Notes under the pieces: generated by a model
Database searches by the model: none
What the model was told of the DNA's origin: nothing
The model's input: the letters and a program-made list of their open reading frames with translations, nothing else
Made by a program: the position numbers and the translations under genes
In this document: positions 6,918 to 7,138 of the stretch, in pieces
Position numbering within the stretch: the first letter of the stretch is position 1
How the letters are laid out: every line of letters begins with the position of its first letter
Assembly (NCBI GenBank): GCA_023392115.1
Contig: JAEVZT010000149.1
Span: forward strand, 1 to 7,138
Direction of reading: 5' to 3'
Source of the DNA: Chloroflexota bacterium
Lineage (GTDB): Bacteria; Chloroflexota; Anaerolineae; Aggregatilineales; Phototrophicaceae
Length of the DNA stretch: 7,138 nucleotides

Positions 6918-7138
6918 ATGCCTCGAATTAACCGTGACCGCCTGACAGCGATCCTGATGCTGATGCCCTCGATCATCCTCATCGCCGTCTTCGTCTACGG
7001 CTTCATCGCGTGGACGGGCTGGACTTCGGTGACTGACTCGAACGCGCTCCAGCAGCTTCGCGGTCAGCAGGCGAATTACGTCGGGCTGAAGAATTACACG
7101 TCCTTATTCACGGCGCTGCTCGACAACCGCTTCCGCAT
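6918..7138 (+). CDS. carbohydrate ABC transporter permease, MalF-type, N-terminal fragment (cut by window edge)
   Basis: The frame from ATG 6918 is open to the window end, giving 73 complete codons. AGAGGG (6905-6910) lies 7 nt upstream of the ATG. The product starts with a short basic segment MPRINRDR, followed by a first membrane helix at about residues 10-33 (AILMLMPSIILIAVFVYGFI). An extracytoplasmic stretch then carries YVGLKNYTSLF (58-68), the V/F-GLxNYxxLF motif typical just after the first helix of CUT1 (MalF/UgpA-like) sugar permeases. Family members are usually about 290-320 residues with six helices, so about three quarters of the gene is missing. It would form the membrane channel with a second permease, expected downstream, and serve the binding protein encoded just upstream. 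Confidence 0.9.
   Translation, partial: MPRINRDRLTAILMLMPSIILIAVFVYGFIAWTGWTSVTDSNALQQLRGQQANYVGLKNYTSLFTALLDNRFR

Overview
The window is a stretch of bacterial chromosome with high GC and dense, strongly GC-biased third codon positions. It holds six or seven ordinary protein genes packed with short spacers. The gene repertoire is myo-inositol catabolism, a CUT1-type sugar ABC transporter and a DMT-family exporter. The intergenic palindromic repeats and the protein sequence style suggest an environmental bacterium, perhaps Chloroflexota (Anaerolineae-like). That placement is inference only: no rRNA or marker gene is present.

Layout. Positions 1-744 (minus strand, cut by the left edge) are the N-terminal half of a ClC-family chloride channel or transporter. 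It is divergent from a 314-residue YedA-like EamA/DMT transporter (909-1853, plus, GTG start). That gene converges on a minus-strand cluster read from right to left: iolD (3447-5303, ThDP-dependent trihydroxycyclohexanedione hydrolase), then a ClbS/DfsB (DinB-like) four-helix protein (2820-3329), then a TIM-barrel sugar-phosphate isomerase/epimerase that is plausibly the inosose dehydratase IolE (1864-2760). A 90-bp imperfect palindrome built from heptamers sits between iolD and the ClbS-like gene.

Divergent from iolD, on the plus strand, is a sugar ABC transporter operon: a GtsA/Thermus glucose-binding-protein-like solute-binding protein (5508-6797, GTG start, cleavable signal peptide, no lipobox) and the start of a MalF-type permease (6918-7138, cut by the right edge). 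A perfect 10-bp-arm GTAGGGGCGC palindrome and a terminator-like hairpin with a T6 tract lie between the two.

Working model. IolD and the IolE-like enzyme act in consecutive steps of inositol breakdown (IolE makes the diketone that IolD opens). The shared iolD/ABC-transporter divergent region (5304-5507) carries three short palindromes, one resembling a LacI-family operator. The transporter may therefore import the polyol or sugar that the cluster degrades. No previously undescribed system (CRISPR, phage defence, mobile element, RNA gene) could be supported. The more interesting items are the repeats, the regulatory region, the ClbS-like gene inside the iol cluster, and ligand-site and gating-residue details.
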